This document shows, piece after piece, positions 44,065 through 56,136 of a DNA stretch of 64,000 nucleotides. How positions within the stretch are numbered: position 1 is the stretch's first letter; each line of letters starts with the position of its first letter. The translations under genes were made by a program, and so were the position numbers. Location: assembly GCF_022605165.1 (NCBI RefSeq), contig NC_063069.1, positions 3,100,001 to 3,164,000 of the forward strand, given 5' to 3'. Under the pieces are notes generated by a model. That model searched no databases. It was given only the letters and a program-made list of their open reading frames with translations, and was not told the origin of the DNA. Source of the DNA: Purpureocillium takamizusanense (Eukaryota; Ascomycota; Sordariomycetes; Hypocreales; Ophiocordycipitaceae).

Positions 44065-46009
44065 CTAGAGGACCGCGTGTCAGCTCATATCAGGGCTCAT
44101 TCAGATCTCATATCAGGGATAGGCCTATGGGCGTGGCGGAGGCGACGTCGTCGTGTCAAAGCCGGCCGCTAGGCTAGCACCGGTATGGACACAAGATTCG
44201 CGCGCCCTCAGCCCTGTGCCCGGAGGCAACGCTGGCGCAAATTACAGGGTCCCTGCAGCAGCGACAAGGCAAAACGTGACGACGGAAATCAAATCCCATA
44301 CCAGCGCAGCACATGCGTTGGCACACGATATTGCGGCGAGGGTGACGACCCTGAGGAATGCAGAGTGCCCGGAGCCGAAGCCAATCAACCGCCGTGCGCC
44401 GACTGACACAGCGCGACGCCCGCCAAAGGTTCGCGTGGCAGATGGCAGGTGAAGGGAAGTAGGGAAAGAGAAGGGGGGGGGGGGGGGGTTGTCTCAGGGC
44501 AACGGGATGGCACGGACAGGAATGAGGGCGAAATAAAGACGCAGACAAATTGGTGCGCGACCATCGGACTCGAGCGAGACCCAGGTCGAACCATTGGAAA
44601 AGAGAAGAATTTTTTTTACTTACAGAAGAAAGGTGATGAGCGTCGTCGTGGGATCCATGGCGAGGCGAGGCAAGGGCGGCAAGTAAATACTCTTACTGCG
44701 CCGCCACGTATAAGCGAGGCGCCGTCCTTCACAGCGCTGGCCAACAACGCGCTTGTTCCACCTGTCGCCTCGCCCAGGCGGCTGACTCCGACTGCGCCGA
44801 TGCAGATGCACGACGCACGACACGCCGCAAAGCGATGGTGGTGGACTTTGTCTTGCCGCACTCGGACGTCGAAGAATCGATCAATCAGAGCAGCTCGCGA
44901 AGCACCGAGGCGCAACCTCGCCGTCCCATGTTTTGCGAGGCGCCGGCGCCAGTCTGTCGGAAACGGGAATTGGCCAATGGGGGACGACCGTTGGGGGAGG
45001 ATTGGCCGCAAGCGCCCAGGATGCGCCGCGAAGCTATTGACGGGGATGAAGGCCAAAGAGGTAGGAGCAGGAGCCGGGCGCTTAATAGTGGGAGTAGCAG
45101 TTGAAGTAGGTCGTAGACCCAAGTCAACGTCGACCAGGAATCAACCTCTTCTGGCTGTCGACAGGGACTAGCCAACTGGCGGGCTGTGTGGGGGGACGGG
45201 TCGTTCGCTATATTGATTTCGCGTGCGGTGTCCAAACCCGGCGCGCAAGCTGGGTGTTGGCGGTTGTTCTTGTGTATCCGGTACTCGGGTTTCTGTATAG
45301 GGAATGCTGAATGCGAATGTTGGATTGACAGCCAGCAGTGGATGCCGGGGGTGTTGTGGCCAGCAAGGGTCTTCCTCGACCGGGGAGGGTACAGTGTCAG
45401 GCAAAAGGCAGTTGTCATGCGATGCGGACAATGCCCGGCGTCGACCCGTTGAGTATCGACGTCGGGGCATCAATCAATGCATGGGGGAGCGATCCTGCTA
45501 TCTCCGCGCCGTGAGGCAATCGGGGCCCAACGAGCAACGGGAAAGGTGAAGATGGATGGGGCAATGTTCACGGCGCCAGGCCGGGCGTGTTCTGGATATA
45601 TCGGATCGTGGGCTCCGTGGTAATTTTGTGGCACTCAACAATAGTCGTGGTGTCCGGCCAGGTCGGGCATGGCGCGCCTGTAGGGCCAGGTCCAGCTTCA
45701 GCTCGTCGCCGAAACGGGCAGCCAGCCAGCGAACACGGCTGGGCAAGGAGCCTGGTGATGTGATGATGTGACGACCCGGTGGAGCTGAACGTGGTGCCCG
45801 GCGATCCGGGTGAATTGCTGGTGTAAGCCAAGGAGGACGGGGGGCGACGGGACCAATGGAAAGTCTATCGCAACGCAGGGTTCCGGCCTCACGCTGGGTG
45901 TGTGCGTCTGTCGTTCGGTGCAAGGTCTGTAGTAGAGTATGTGCTGTATGTGTAAGTAGATACTATGTGCAGGCTGGGGCTCGTGCGAGCTACGTTGTTG
46001 GTACGTAGG

Positions 46010-46031
46010 CGTGTGCGTGCGTGCGTGCGTT
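46010..46031. repeat. (GTGC)n microsatellite
   Basis: About five GTGC/GCGT units. Confidence 0.8.
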
Positions 46032-46373
46032 GTCTCTGCAGAAGAACGAAGCTCGTGGCTAGGCAACGACGTACACAGACGAAGCGGTAATGGTCGTAGT
46101 AGTAGTTGGTAGCAGCTTGCTTCTTCTTCGTCTTCTTATGAGCGACGGCGAGGTGGGACCCGGATGGGGGACGAGGGCATGGATGGGCCCGGTCGAGTCG
46201 AGTGCCCGGCGCACGCACCAGGCCGGTGGGTGAAGATTGGATGACGGGGCTGGCGTTCGTCCGGCCGTGTGTGCCATGGCCTCCACCAGCCGTGGCATGG
46301 CGCTGATGAGACAAGGTGAGGTTGGCGAGTGGGCGGATGGTGGTGTCTTGTCTCGTCTTGGTGGGTGGATGCA

Positions 46374-46406
46374 ATGGTGGTGGTGGTGATGGTGGTGGTG
46401 GTGGGG
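46374..46406. repeat. (GGT)n microsatellite
   Basis: About eleven GGT triplets with one GAT interruption. Confidence 0.8.
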
Positions 46407-47000
46407 CATTGTGACTGCCGACTCCGCGAACGCAATCAGGCAGGCAGGAGCGGACTGGTGCCGGGCTCCTTCCCACATGGAACTCAACACCTCACTCAAG
46501 CTCGGGCCTCTCTGGACTGCAATTGCTGGCGCAGGGTTGCGGTGCGGTGCGGTGCGGTGCCAGGGCTGGCCAAGGCCGCGGCGGGGCGGGAAAGAAACCC
46601 TGAAGGTGCTCGCTCTGCTCGCTCAGGCGCTGCGAGTGTCACTCACTCACACCCTGTCACCACCTCCTTGCTCCTCACCTCGCTCTACCTAAAGTACCTA
46701 CGAAGGTCCGTACCTATGGTTCCTCCAGGCAGCTCAATCATCCCGTCGAGGACGCCACGGGTGCGTGTGAGAGTGTCCGTCGTGCTTGTGTTGGTGAACT
46801 ACCTCCTCATCTCCCGATGCCGCCTGGTCTGGGACCGGATAGTTATGGGCCATGGCCCCAGAAGCTCGTGCCATGGCATGGCTTGCTAAGTGGGCAGGTC
46901 AAGGTACCTTATTTGACCCAAGGTACCCTAACTTCGGGCGCATGCCTTGACTACGAGCTAACCAACCCTTCTTCACGACAGGCGGCCTGGTGCGCATGCA

Positions 47001-50000
47001 CGCACGAGCAAAGCACACAACACACCTTGTCCCATTGCTCGCCCTGGCTGGGCTAACAACAATTAGTTGTTGTCGCCAACTCCTTCCCCGTCAATCCTCG
47101 TCTCTGTCCCCCAATATGTACTTACTACTGCAGTGACAGCGGGGCCGCTCCTGGTCAGCGTATTGCCGGGGGATTCGTCGTTGACGCCCTCCTGGATCTC
47201 AAGCATCCGTTTCCCTTCTTCGAATTGCGGCGCCGCCTCGCAGCCACTGCGTAAGTGGCCGCACCCCATCTCATCCTGTTGACCCCGGCGAGTCCATTCC
47301 GTCCCCTGTGGGTAATCAATCCAACATGGTCCGCTACCCAAGGAATAGCTTCGGCGTCTACCGAGCCGCCTCGAGCACCCCGAAACCTAGCGGCCGGCCA
47401 AGCCGAGCCCTACCAGCGTCACCGTTGCCCATGCGCAGCCGTGGCCGGTGATGTCTTCTGCGCTGAGGGCGGCAGTATCCAGCGCCATGCAACGGCTACG
47501 CTCACACGGCACGGAAGCAGAGTCAAGATGCTCGCAAGCATCACCGGCCCACCATGTCGCGGGCCAGAACGCAACGCGCCTTCACCCACAACATCGCATG
47601 CGGGAGACAAGAAGGGGGGCAAAGCAACGCCAACCGATACCAGTCGTCGAGAAATATGCCGCCATGACTCCTCAACCCTGCTGCGGCGTCGCGTCACACA
47701 ACGCCTCGCTCCCCTGGAGGCCCGTGTCTCCCTCGCTGCGGCATCGTCCAGCCACTCCCAGGGAGAGCCCACGTGGAGGTGGCAGCGACTGTGGCGCCCC
47801 GGGACCGTCCAACCGCCGTCAGCCAGCCCTCTGCTTGGCAGAGACGGGACGCGGCCGTTGCGGGAGCATCTTTTGCACCAACAAAGTCTCCACCATTCCC
47901 GGGGGGAGGCTGCGCACTTGCAGCGGCGTCCACGGATTGCACAACCGTCCATGCATGCGCCTGCATGCATACATATGCAGTAAGTAGGTTATCACAGCCA
48001 GCGAAACAAATCCAGCTAGTATCAACCCCGTGCCCTCTCCTCCTCCATTCCAAGCACAAGCCCACAGTAGTCGCAGCGGCAGCGGCAGCGGCAGCTGAAA
48101 AGCTCGCATTGGCTTCTGTCTAGACCACGTCACCGTTGGCCCTGGGGCCGCACGACATAGCCGCGGCAGTCGTCTCAAATTGTCCGATCCCAGCACCCAT
48201 GACGGCGGTCGTGAGCGTCGGCCTGGCGTCTGGTGGTGACTTGACAAGGCGACGACGGGTCCAGGCTTCTTTCTGCCCCGACTGCCCGCTCAGGCCGCCC
48301 CTTCGCCTGACCTGCGGCCAGAGTCCCTTGTTAGCAAGGGCCAAATGCCGCCGCATGGGACATACGAGACGGTTCACGCTTTCAGCTCACTGTGTCTTGG
48401 GCCAATCTTTCCATAGATGATAGAGTGGGGACTACCAAGTACAGGTCGTCGCTCCGGCTCCCGCTCACAGACTACGTGTTGTCGTCGTCGTCGTCATTGT
48501 CGACGTCAACACCGTCGTACAGCACCAGCCGCCCCATCCTTCCCTACCAGCCTGGCCACGATCGCAGCCAAGGAACGCACAGGGCATCAGCATCCATCAG
48601 CTTTGGTTTGGCCGGCAGTCCCAGGAGGACGGCTTCGGGCTCTCGCCCCACGTTGCACGACATGTCCCCAGAAGGCCTTCGCCGACACGGACTCGGCCAT
48701 ATTTCGTACGACGGACATGTGTAAGACTTACCTACATGGCTCAAGCAGGTATCCGTCTGTTGCCTCGTCCGTGCCGAGTGACCCCTGACATGCTGCCAAA
48801 CGTCGCGCTGCCCTTCTCACATGTGCCCCTTCATATGCTGTCCCGCCCCACGCTGTCGAATCATGCCCGCCATCACCGGACGACCACCACCATCAGCACC
48901 AACATTCATCCACTGCGTCTGGGCTATACCTTGTACAACACGTTTCGCACGCTGCGTAGCGGCGACGTCTCGCCCGCAGCATGCAATCGGTGACGGCAGC
49001 TTGCGAGTTGCTTGTGCCGATGCCGCTTGAGCTGCCTGCTGCTGCTGCGGCTGTGGCTGATGTGCAGGACAAGTACGAAGTACATACACACACATATACA
49101 GAAGAGACATCGCCAGAGTTGCATCGGCACGATGCACGACGTCGGCATCGCCACGATAGTCGAGATTACAGTAGTAATAGCGTCCTCCTTCGCCCGTCAT
49201 CCAGACGCACGCTCGGGCCCAGTCCAATCCTCACCGCTTGATCGCGCCGTACCACGCCGGCCCAGCGAGATTCGTCGCCGCCCCCGTGCGACGCCCGCCT
49301 CATCGTGCGTCTCTGTAGAACCGGACATCGGGAGGGAGGGGGGGGCCTCCTCCATCACGTCCCGCGTCTTCGTCTGTCGAATCCCCAAAGTGAGGTCTCA
49401 TGTGTACCATCGTGCCGTAGTCGCCGAGTTCCGACCTGTCCCACGGGCCACGGGCCACGCACGCGGCATACAGTACGACCACAAGACCCAAGATAAAGTA
49501 GGGAAAGCGCCACCGAAACGACACGGAGGGGGAGGGGGAGGGGGCGTCACAAGCCGCCAGCGATGATATGTTGTATTAGAGTAGTCCAAGCTACGCCGGT
49601 CCGTGACGCGGACCATGCATGCACACTAGCCAGCCAAATGTCGCTCCTCATTGCATTTGTCTGTCTCCTCCACCCCCATGTTACCCCTAATCGCCAGCCA
49701 GAAGAGGAAGGCATGAGAAGAAGAAAAAGAAACATCACTTGTAGTATACACAGTCGAACAAAAAGCCGTGCGCTGCACCAAGGGGCCATGGACAACCTTC
49801 CACGGGACTCCTCGGCATGGAGGTGGTGAAGCGCCTCGCTCAACAAGAAGAAGAGGAGGAGGAAAACAAGAAAGGCGCAAGAGGCTATTAAAGCATTAAT
49901 CTTTGGGGGGCGGGTTTGGGGGAGCCCGCTTTCTGGCCGTATACCGGTCCCCTCCCCCGCGGGGCGTCTTGATCCAAGAAAGCAATAATCGCGCCGGCCA

Positions 50001-50211
50001 CGTCGACGGGACATGGCGGATGAGATAGATGATGGAAAAATGAAGAAGTAAGAGGCTGCGGTTGTACAACACCACAAAGGATGTGTTAAAAGGAGATAAT
50101 GGGAGCGAGAGAAGCATTCCAAAATGTGCGGCATCAACGTCGTCTTCATGTGTATGTTTTGTGCGTTTGCTGTATGTGGCTTTGTTGTTTGTTTGTGTAT
50201 TTGGGCCACTC
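47001..50211. other. Gene-poor block, 3' side of SUR2
   Basis: 3.2 kb. Open frames on both strands (for example about 47255-47983 plus, 47419-47970 minus) overlap and carry no domain or plausible start/intron structure. Nothing else recognised. Confidence 0.5.
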
Positions 50212-51408
50212 TCATTTTGACTTGGCCTCTCGCTTCTTCTCGGCGACGCGATTGCTCCGGGAGCCCTTGTACTTTGTGTTGAGCAGCCCGTCCCAAAAGG
50301 TGAAGAAGGGCTGGGAGAAGTTGGTCTTGATGCCCCACGTCTGGTGGTGGATATCGTGGTAGGCGGCGTTGTTGCTCGTGATGAGCTGGAGCGGGTCCCA
50401 GGGGAAGCTGTAGCCGCAGTGGTCATCGACCGTCTTGATGGTGGAGAAGGCGAAGAAGCAGGTGCCCTGGCGCACCGTCATCCCGGTGACCTTGAAGGCG
50501 ATGCCAGCACCTAGGGTGTCGAGGAGGAAGCCCTCGAGAGGGTGGTTGTAGAGCGCTCCGTACGCGTAGGGCACGTAGAGTCGGTGGTGTCGCGAGTGGA
50601 ATGTGGCTGTAGAGAAGGGAAACAAATCAGCGGGTTGGCTAAGAGGGCGGGAAGGGACACGAGAGGTGGCTCCGGATCAAGGCTCACTGTATAGCCAGCG
50701 GTTCATGTGCATCAACCGGTGGAGAAAGTACTGCCATGTATCCAGGATGAAGACGGCGATGAAGAACTGTAGGCCAGGGACGAGCACATGGTAGATGAGC
50801 TTGGCGACGGCCAGCTCCCAGGGCGCAAAGCCCGGCGCGGCAGACTGGGCGGTAACGGAGACGGGATAGTAGCCGCCGGCCAGGGCGGCGGCCAGCAGCG
50901 GGTGGGAGACGGACAGGCTCTTGGAGAGGACGGTGGCGTTGAGGCCGAGGGCGGAGAGCAGGCCGGGGACGGCGCGCTGGGCGAGGCGCAGGCGGGTGGC
51001 CCAGACAGCCACGTCGTATTCGGACTTGCCCTTCATCTCGGCAGGCTCGGTGATGGCGAGGGCGGCGCCGGTGACGACCTGGATGACCTGCTGGATGACG
51101 ACATCGCGGGCGACCTCGTAGCGGGAGGCGTGGTTACGCTTGAGGATCTCGTCGGGGGTGTGGAGGCGGTACTGCGGGAAGAGGTCGAGGACGTCGACGG
51201 CGTGGAAGAAGAGGGACATGGCCCAGTAGACGGCGACGGGGAGGAGGAGGGAGAGCCAGAAGTCGGATATCCACGGGAAGACGTCGCCCGTGGGCTCGAG
51301 GCTGTACGAGGGGAGCGGCGGCAGGGCCGTGTCGAAGAGCGAGTCGTTGGTCATTGCGGCGGCGGCGGCGGCTGCTGCTGCAAGGGAACCGGACGTGTGG
51401 TTCACCAT
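50212..51408 (-). CDS. sur2: Sphinganine C4-hydroxylase
   Basis: Di-iron membrane enzyme of the fatty acid hydroxylase family that converts dihydrosphingosine to phytosphingosine in the ER. Two exons on the minus strand, 51408-50688 and 50606-50212, give 371 aa; the 81-bp intron starts GTGAGC and ends CTACAG. His motifs for iron binding are all present: HRLMH, HSRHH (just after the intron) and HDIHH, with a further NHPLEG. Membrane segments include FWLSLLLPVAVYWAMSLFF and LIYHVLVPGLQFFIAVFIL. PQYRLHTPDEILKRNHASRYEV is family-typical, split here by no intron. The C-terminus is basic (AEKKREAKSK), suggesting an ER-retrieval signal. Between the first Met and a second at residue 19 lies a run of nine Ala; either Met could initiate. 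Confidence 0.92.
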
Positions 51409-52004
51409 GGCCGCTTGCCTTCTTTCAATGTTGGCTGTGCGAGGCGCGTCTTTGTGTCGGCGAGGGGCGTCCGCAATGCACCCAAGGCCACGGAACTGGG
51501 TGGTTGGGGGCGTCGAGTGTAGTCGTTCTGAGGTGCGTGCGAAGCGAGCACGCGACGAGCGTTTTCGTCAACGGGACAGACGGCGGGGGGGGGAGGGGCG
51601 TCGGTATTCCGATGCGCGACCTCGAGCGATGAGCGGCGGCGCGGGAGAGCCGGGGGCCGGGGTGGGGAGGCGACAAGCCAACAAGAAGAAAAGCACGAAT
51701 GTTGAAGGAATGGACGCGTCGTATCGTCGAGCAGAGTGATGTTCGGGCTTCTCGGCGCGCGCTCAGTCTCTCGCGCTGTGTGATGGCTGACGGGGATGGC
51801 GGGGATCGACGAGGAAGAAACAGCCCCGAGAAAGGGGAAATGGAAGGGAGCGGCTGAAGGATGACGGATTGACGGGATGGGAGGTATAAGTTCAAGTATC
51901 GTGATGGTGGTGCTGCTGCTGGCGGTGCGACGACGGGGCGGCGGGTGGGAAGACAGGCAGGCCAAGGAGGCGAAAAAGAATGCGGGCCCAGTCGCTGTAC
52001 TGTA

Positions 52005-52115
52005 CAAGTACCCAAAGTACTAATCTACAGTACTGGCGTTTCGATGCAAGCCACCTGCCTACCTACTAGTACTATACCTGGTATGGGTAAGGTGCCTACA
52101 GGTAAGGTACCTACA
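52005..52115. repeat. TACCTA/GGTACC motif cluster
   Basis: Contains AGTACC, AGTACT, TACCTACTAG, GGTACCTACAGG and related elements, with GTGCCTACAGGTAAGG repeated as GGTACCTACAGG nearby. Confidence 0.7.
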
Positions 52116-52414
52116 GGGGGCGACAAGGCGTGTCTTAAGGGGGTTTGGTGGTGTTGCGCTGCGCTGCGTGCATCCAAATGAAATGCTGGGCAGTGCATAA
52201 ACGGCAGACGGCAGGTACCGCCTGCTAGTAGCGCCACCGTCACTTGGTACTAATAAAGGATTGTCGCTTTCGTGATGCTGAATGCGAGAGCGGCGGGCGT
52301 GGGACCGGGAGCGTCGGAGGTTCGGATTTGGTCGTTTTTTTTCTTTTCGACGACCGACCCCTTCCTTCCTTGGCCGGACAAATGTGTGGCACTCGAGCCG
52401 TCCGGAGACCTTGA

Positions 52415-52525
52415 TTAGTACCTTATCGGGTAGGTAGGTACCTACAGTACCCATCTTACAGTGGGCTACATGCACATTTTTGGCTGCCACAAAATGTACA
52501 TTTGCAGTAAGTACCTAGTACCAGT
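52415..52525. repeat. TACCTA/GGTACC motif cluster
   Basis: Contains TTAGTACC, GGTAGGTAGGTACC, TACAGTACCC and AAGTACCTAGTACC elements. Confidence 0.7.
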
Positions 52526-54552
52526 GAGAGACGTGCCTACGAAAATAACCGCCGTCACGGAGCTCGCACAGAGCACGGTGTCAGGTGTCCCGGTTTATTC
52601 TGTCGCCGGGCGCAGCTTGGGTGTCTTACCCCTTTGGCCCTTTTTTATCAATCTCGGTTCACTGACCTTCCGACCTCACACAGCGAGCCAAGACAATCAG
52701 CCCACCCACGCCCGACGAGGCTTATCCGATGCTCGAACGACGAGAGCCGAACCGTCGGCGTCAAGCTACGTACAACCAAGGCAAACGAATGTAACTCGGA
52801 ATTGCTTGCTTGCGTCACTGTTGGTGCCGGGGGTTATTTGCCGGTGGATGTGTAAGTTAAGATGTCCGCGCGCGCCCCCTATGGAGCAGGGCCAAGTCGC
52901 GCGAAACCGCGTCAGCGTGTGGCTATTCTTGGGCCGCTGACGATGACGGATGATGCGTCCTCTCTCAGTATTATTACCTTGACCCTTGCCTTGGCTGCTC
53001 CTTATGCCCCCTTTAGTGACAGCCCCATCGTGAGCGCCGTTGCAATGCGTGGCAGCGTCTAGCTAACTAATAGCTTGTACGAAACGAGACGACCTGCCCT
53101 ACCGTATGCTAGGAGTTGGGACGTGCGGGACGAGGTGATGCTGCTGCTGCTGTTGCTGCAGGTACATACATGCTACAAAGCACGCAGTGCGCACGGAGTA
53201 CGTATGCGCATGGAGCCCCTTGAAGACGATGGTCCGTCCTCCTTCCCCTGGCATGCCCGGTGACTGGGCATCGTCATGCTGCTAATAATGTCACGCACAG
53301 CCGCCTCTGCGGTCAGCAGACAATCGCCTGTTCGCATCTGCCTGACTTGGAATCGCGGCGATGCTTCTATCGGATGCCCAATCGCTGCGCTGCCGAGGGC
53401 GACGGCCAAGAGGATGGACGTACTCGTGCGTACAGTTCGATACGGGTATCCTGTTAGTTATTTGTAGTCATGCCAATACGTTGGACTTGGAAAGGGGCGG
53501 CGAGCCAGGCTGGCTTCCATCCTGTCGATGCGGTTCACGGTACGTAGCCGTGATCCTCACGTTGCTCGCGTTGTTACTTGTCTACCCTGCAGCGACGTTT
53601 GTGGGTTGACAACGCTTCATGCGGTTCGCAGATCGTCAATTCTTTACGCCGGTTTTCTGGCTCAGTGTTTGCAGTTAAAACCGTGCGTTGTCGTACTCCA
53701 GTTATTCGATGCTTCTCTGGGTGAGGTTGTACTGCAGGCGCTTTAGTCGTTTAAGTCGTGGTTGGTGCCCAACAGCGACACATGACGACATAACGGAGCT
53801 ATCCCAGGTAGACGACACATGTCCCCGTAACAAGACTTCTTAGATAAGAGAGCACCGAATGGCAATTCTCACGTTCCTTTAATACGTTGTGGTCATAACA
53901 CCCAGTAGCAGAGGCATTTACATCTATGCCTTGTCTTAGACTTATCAGCCTCAAGGCACATTGTATGCGAGCGACACATCACCATCACATAAAAGGTAGA
54001 TACTAACGTACTAGGTATGTAAGTAGTTAACTCACACCCTATCTTAGTACAATAGTGATGAACTAGGCAGGCGGTCGCCCAGTAGACGCTTGACGCAGGG
54101 ACCTCACCAGTGCAGCGTGACGAGTGACGGCAGCGTAAACGAGGCATTACGCAATGAGGGCCTCCTACTACCAGCCAGCTGGTCTGGAGAGACTATGACC
54201 GCGCACGGGAGGTTTAGTATGTTGTACGAAGTAACTACTAACTGGACGAAATTTTTTGAGTGCAGGCGGGGCCGCCGCCGGAGCCTGGAAGTCTGGACTC
54301 AGTTGGTAGCTAGCTGCCCAGTTCACGCGCTGAGATTGGCTGCGGCGATGAGAACCCCACCGTTGATGGCGATGGATAGATGGTAGTTACCTTTAATGCA
54401 CTGGGTGGGAGCAAGAGCCACAGCCTGGGCAGACGGGAGGGGAGAGAGCCAGGCCCGCCCGCTCGAGTGGCTGCCCGCCCACGCGCCACCACCAGCCCCA
54501 GTCAACACAGTGGAAGCAATGAATTTTCTCCCCCGCCAACCCAGCAACCCAG

Positions 54553-54573
54553 CCCTGGCCTGGCCTGGCCTGG
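54553..54573. repeat. (CCTGG)4 pentanucleotide repeat
   Basis: Four CCTGG units just upstream of the TCTP leader. Confidence 0.75.
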
Positions 54574-54594
54574 CTGCGACCAAGTGAAAAAGCA

Positions 54595-54712
54595 TCCATC
54601 CTGAATCTCTCCCTCCCCACCTTCCCTCACTACTTGCTCCTCCACGTCCATCCATCACCCTTCCCGCCTCTCTGCAGCTCAGCCCGTCGTCGATTCATCG
54701 CGAACCGCCAAA
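54595..54712 (+). promoter_or_regulatory. Pyrimidine-rich TCTP leader
   Basis: An almost unbroken C/T-rich stretch (about 54601-54676) right before the TCTP start, as in promoters/5' UTRs of strongly expressed fungal genes. It is followed by the context CGCCAAAATG, a good fungal start site. Confidence 0.55.
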
Positions 54713-55833
54713 ATGAAGATTTACAACGTAAGTTTTTGAACTTTATAATGTTGAAATCTGTCAATGTGCGAGCTTCGTCATCTGCGCGCGCGCCGCCCTG
54801 GCCCTCCCCTCCCCCTTTGCGCGGCGGCTCTCGTTACCCCGCCAGGGACTCAAGTCGCCGCCCCTCCCCGCCTATTTTTTTTTTGTGCCCGAAGAAGATG
54901 ATGGGCTGACCGAGGAACGCGCAAAATAGGATATCCTCACCGGTGACGAGATCATCTCCGACTCGTTCGACCTCAAGGAGATCGATGGCATCGTCTACGA
55001 GGCCGACTGCGCCATGATCACGGAGGCGGCTGTCAATGTTGGTACGTGCGAGAGAAACCCGCAGGCTTAGGAGGCGGCGGATTGAAACGGAAAAAACAAA
55101 ACCACTCGCGCGTTGCCTCGTCGCACCGCGCGCCTCAACAACAGGCCCCCCTCCCCTCCTGCTCCGCGCTGGCAGTGCAAGCAAGCGCCAGTGCGGCAGC
55201 GGCCGTGAGGGGGCGCGGGTGCAGGCGCACAGAGGACTGCGAAATCTGCCCCATTGGAGAGCCGCCAGACTGACCCGGACGCTGTCAACCAGACACCGGT
55301 GCCAACGCCTCTGCCGAGGGCGGTGACGATGAGACCGTCGAGGACCAGGCCGTCAAGGTCAACAACATTGTCCACTCCTTCCGTCTCCAGTCCACCCAGT
55401 TCGACAAGAAGGGCTACCTGGGCTACCTCAAGGGTGCGCCGATCCCCTTCCACCTCGATCCCCGTTGCCGCAACGGCACAGCCGCAGACCGTACTGACAC
55501 GCCGCTCAGGCTACCTCAAGGCCGTCAAGGCTGCCCTCCAGGAGAAGGGTGCTGATGCCGACACCATCACCGCTTTCGAGAAGGGCGCTCAAACCTACGT
55601 CAAGGAGAAGCTCCTGCCCAACTTCAAGGACCTCGAGTTCTACACTGGCGAGTCCATGAACCCCGACGGCCTGTAAGAACCCAACCCCCCTGTTTTCCTG
55701 CTCTCCCGACTCTTGTATCGAACGCGCATGCTAATTCGGGACGCCCAGTGTCGTCCTCCTCAACTACCGCGAGGATGGTGTCACCCCCTATGTCATCGTC
55801 TGGAAGCACGGCGTCAAGGAGACCAAGGTCTAA
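54713..55833 (+). CDS. Translationally controlled tumor protein homologue
   Basis: Five exons: 54713-54727, 54930-55041, 55293-55433, 55510-55672 and 55749-55833, giving 171 aa, the usual family length. Abundant cytosolic protein tied to ribosomes, microtubules and growth control; the yeast orthologue (Tma19/Mmi1) moves to mitochondria on stress. [19 protein letters not shown] opens the beta-sheet core, followed by the acidic mobile loop ([26 protein letters not shown] in pieces), the helical hairpin ([22 protein letters not shown]) and the signature [22 protein letters not shown] (split here by intron 4). The first coding exon is only 15 nt and intron 1 is 202 bp. Convergent with the AIM3-like gene. 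Confidence 0.95.
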
Positions 55834-56136
55834 GCGTACTGATTCCATCGGCTTCGATTGTATCTGCACACGCGCGTCCTACCGGCATGGCGGGGTCATG
55901 ATATAGGAGAAGCCATACTATTTCGTCTTGCCCCGGAGCCGGGTGAAAAACCCCTACCCTACGGACGGGATTCCAAAAAAAGTAACGAGTCTCATGCCCG
56001 TCGCAGCATCCCATACGTCGCTCAACTCCGTCTTGTGAATGTGAATACTTCTTTGCACGCCGACAGAATTTAAAAGCCCGCCAACGCACTAAAACTGACG
56101 CCGCCCAGATGCAAAATTGCCGTAGGAGTAGAGAGG
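55834..56136. other. Convergent 3' region TCTP / AIM3-like gene
   Basis: 303 bp between stop codons; no gene. Presumably two 3' UTRs. Confidence 0.65.

Larger units (their letters stand above)
44065..47000. other. Gene-poor block, 5' side of the CBM48 gene
   Basis: Must hold the missing first exon and promoter of the CBM48 gene. A 12-bp direct repeat CTCATATCAGGG lies at 44084-44095 and 44107-44118; a G-run of about 15 at 44475-44489; a T-run near 44610. GTGC and GGT microsatellites lie near 46010-46031 and 46374-46406; TACCTA-type motifs near 46685-46715 and 46900-46935. No other gene is supported. Confidence 0.5.
51409..54594. other. Gene-poor block between SUR2 and TCTP
   Basis: 3.2 kb without a supported gene. 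The part next to SUR2 is purine/pyrimidine-skewed and probably its promoter and leader. Two TACCTA clusters lie at about 52005-52115 and 52415-52525. The central part, about 53.0-54.2 kb, is less GC-rich than the rest and has only short frames. Confidence 0.5.
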
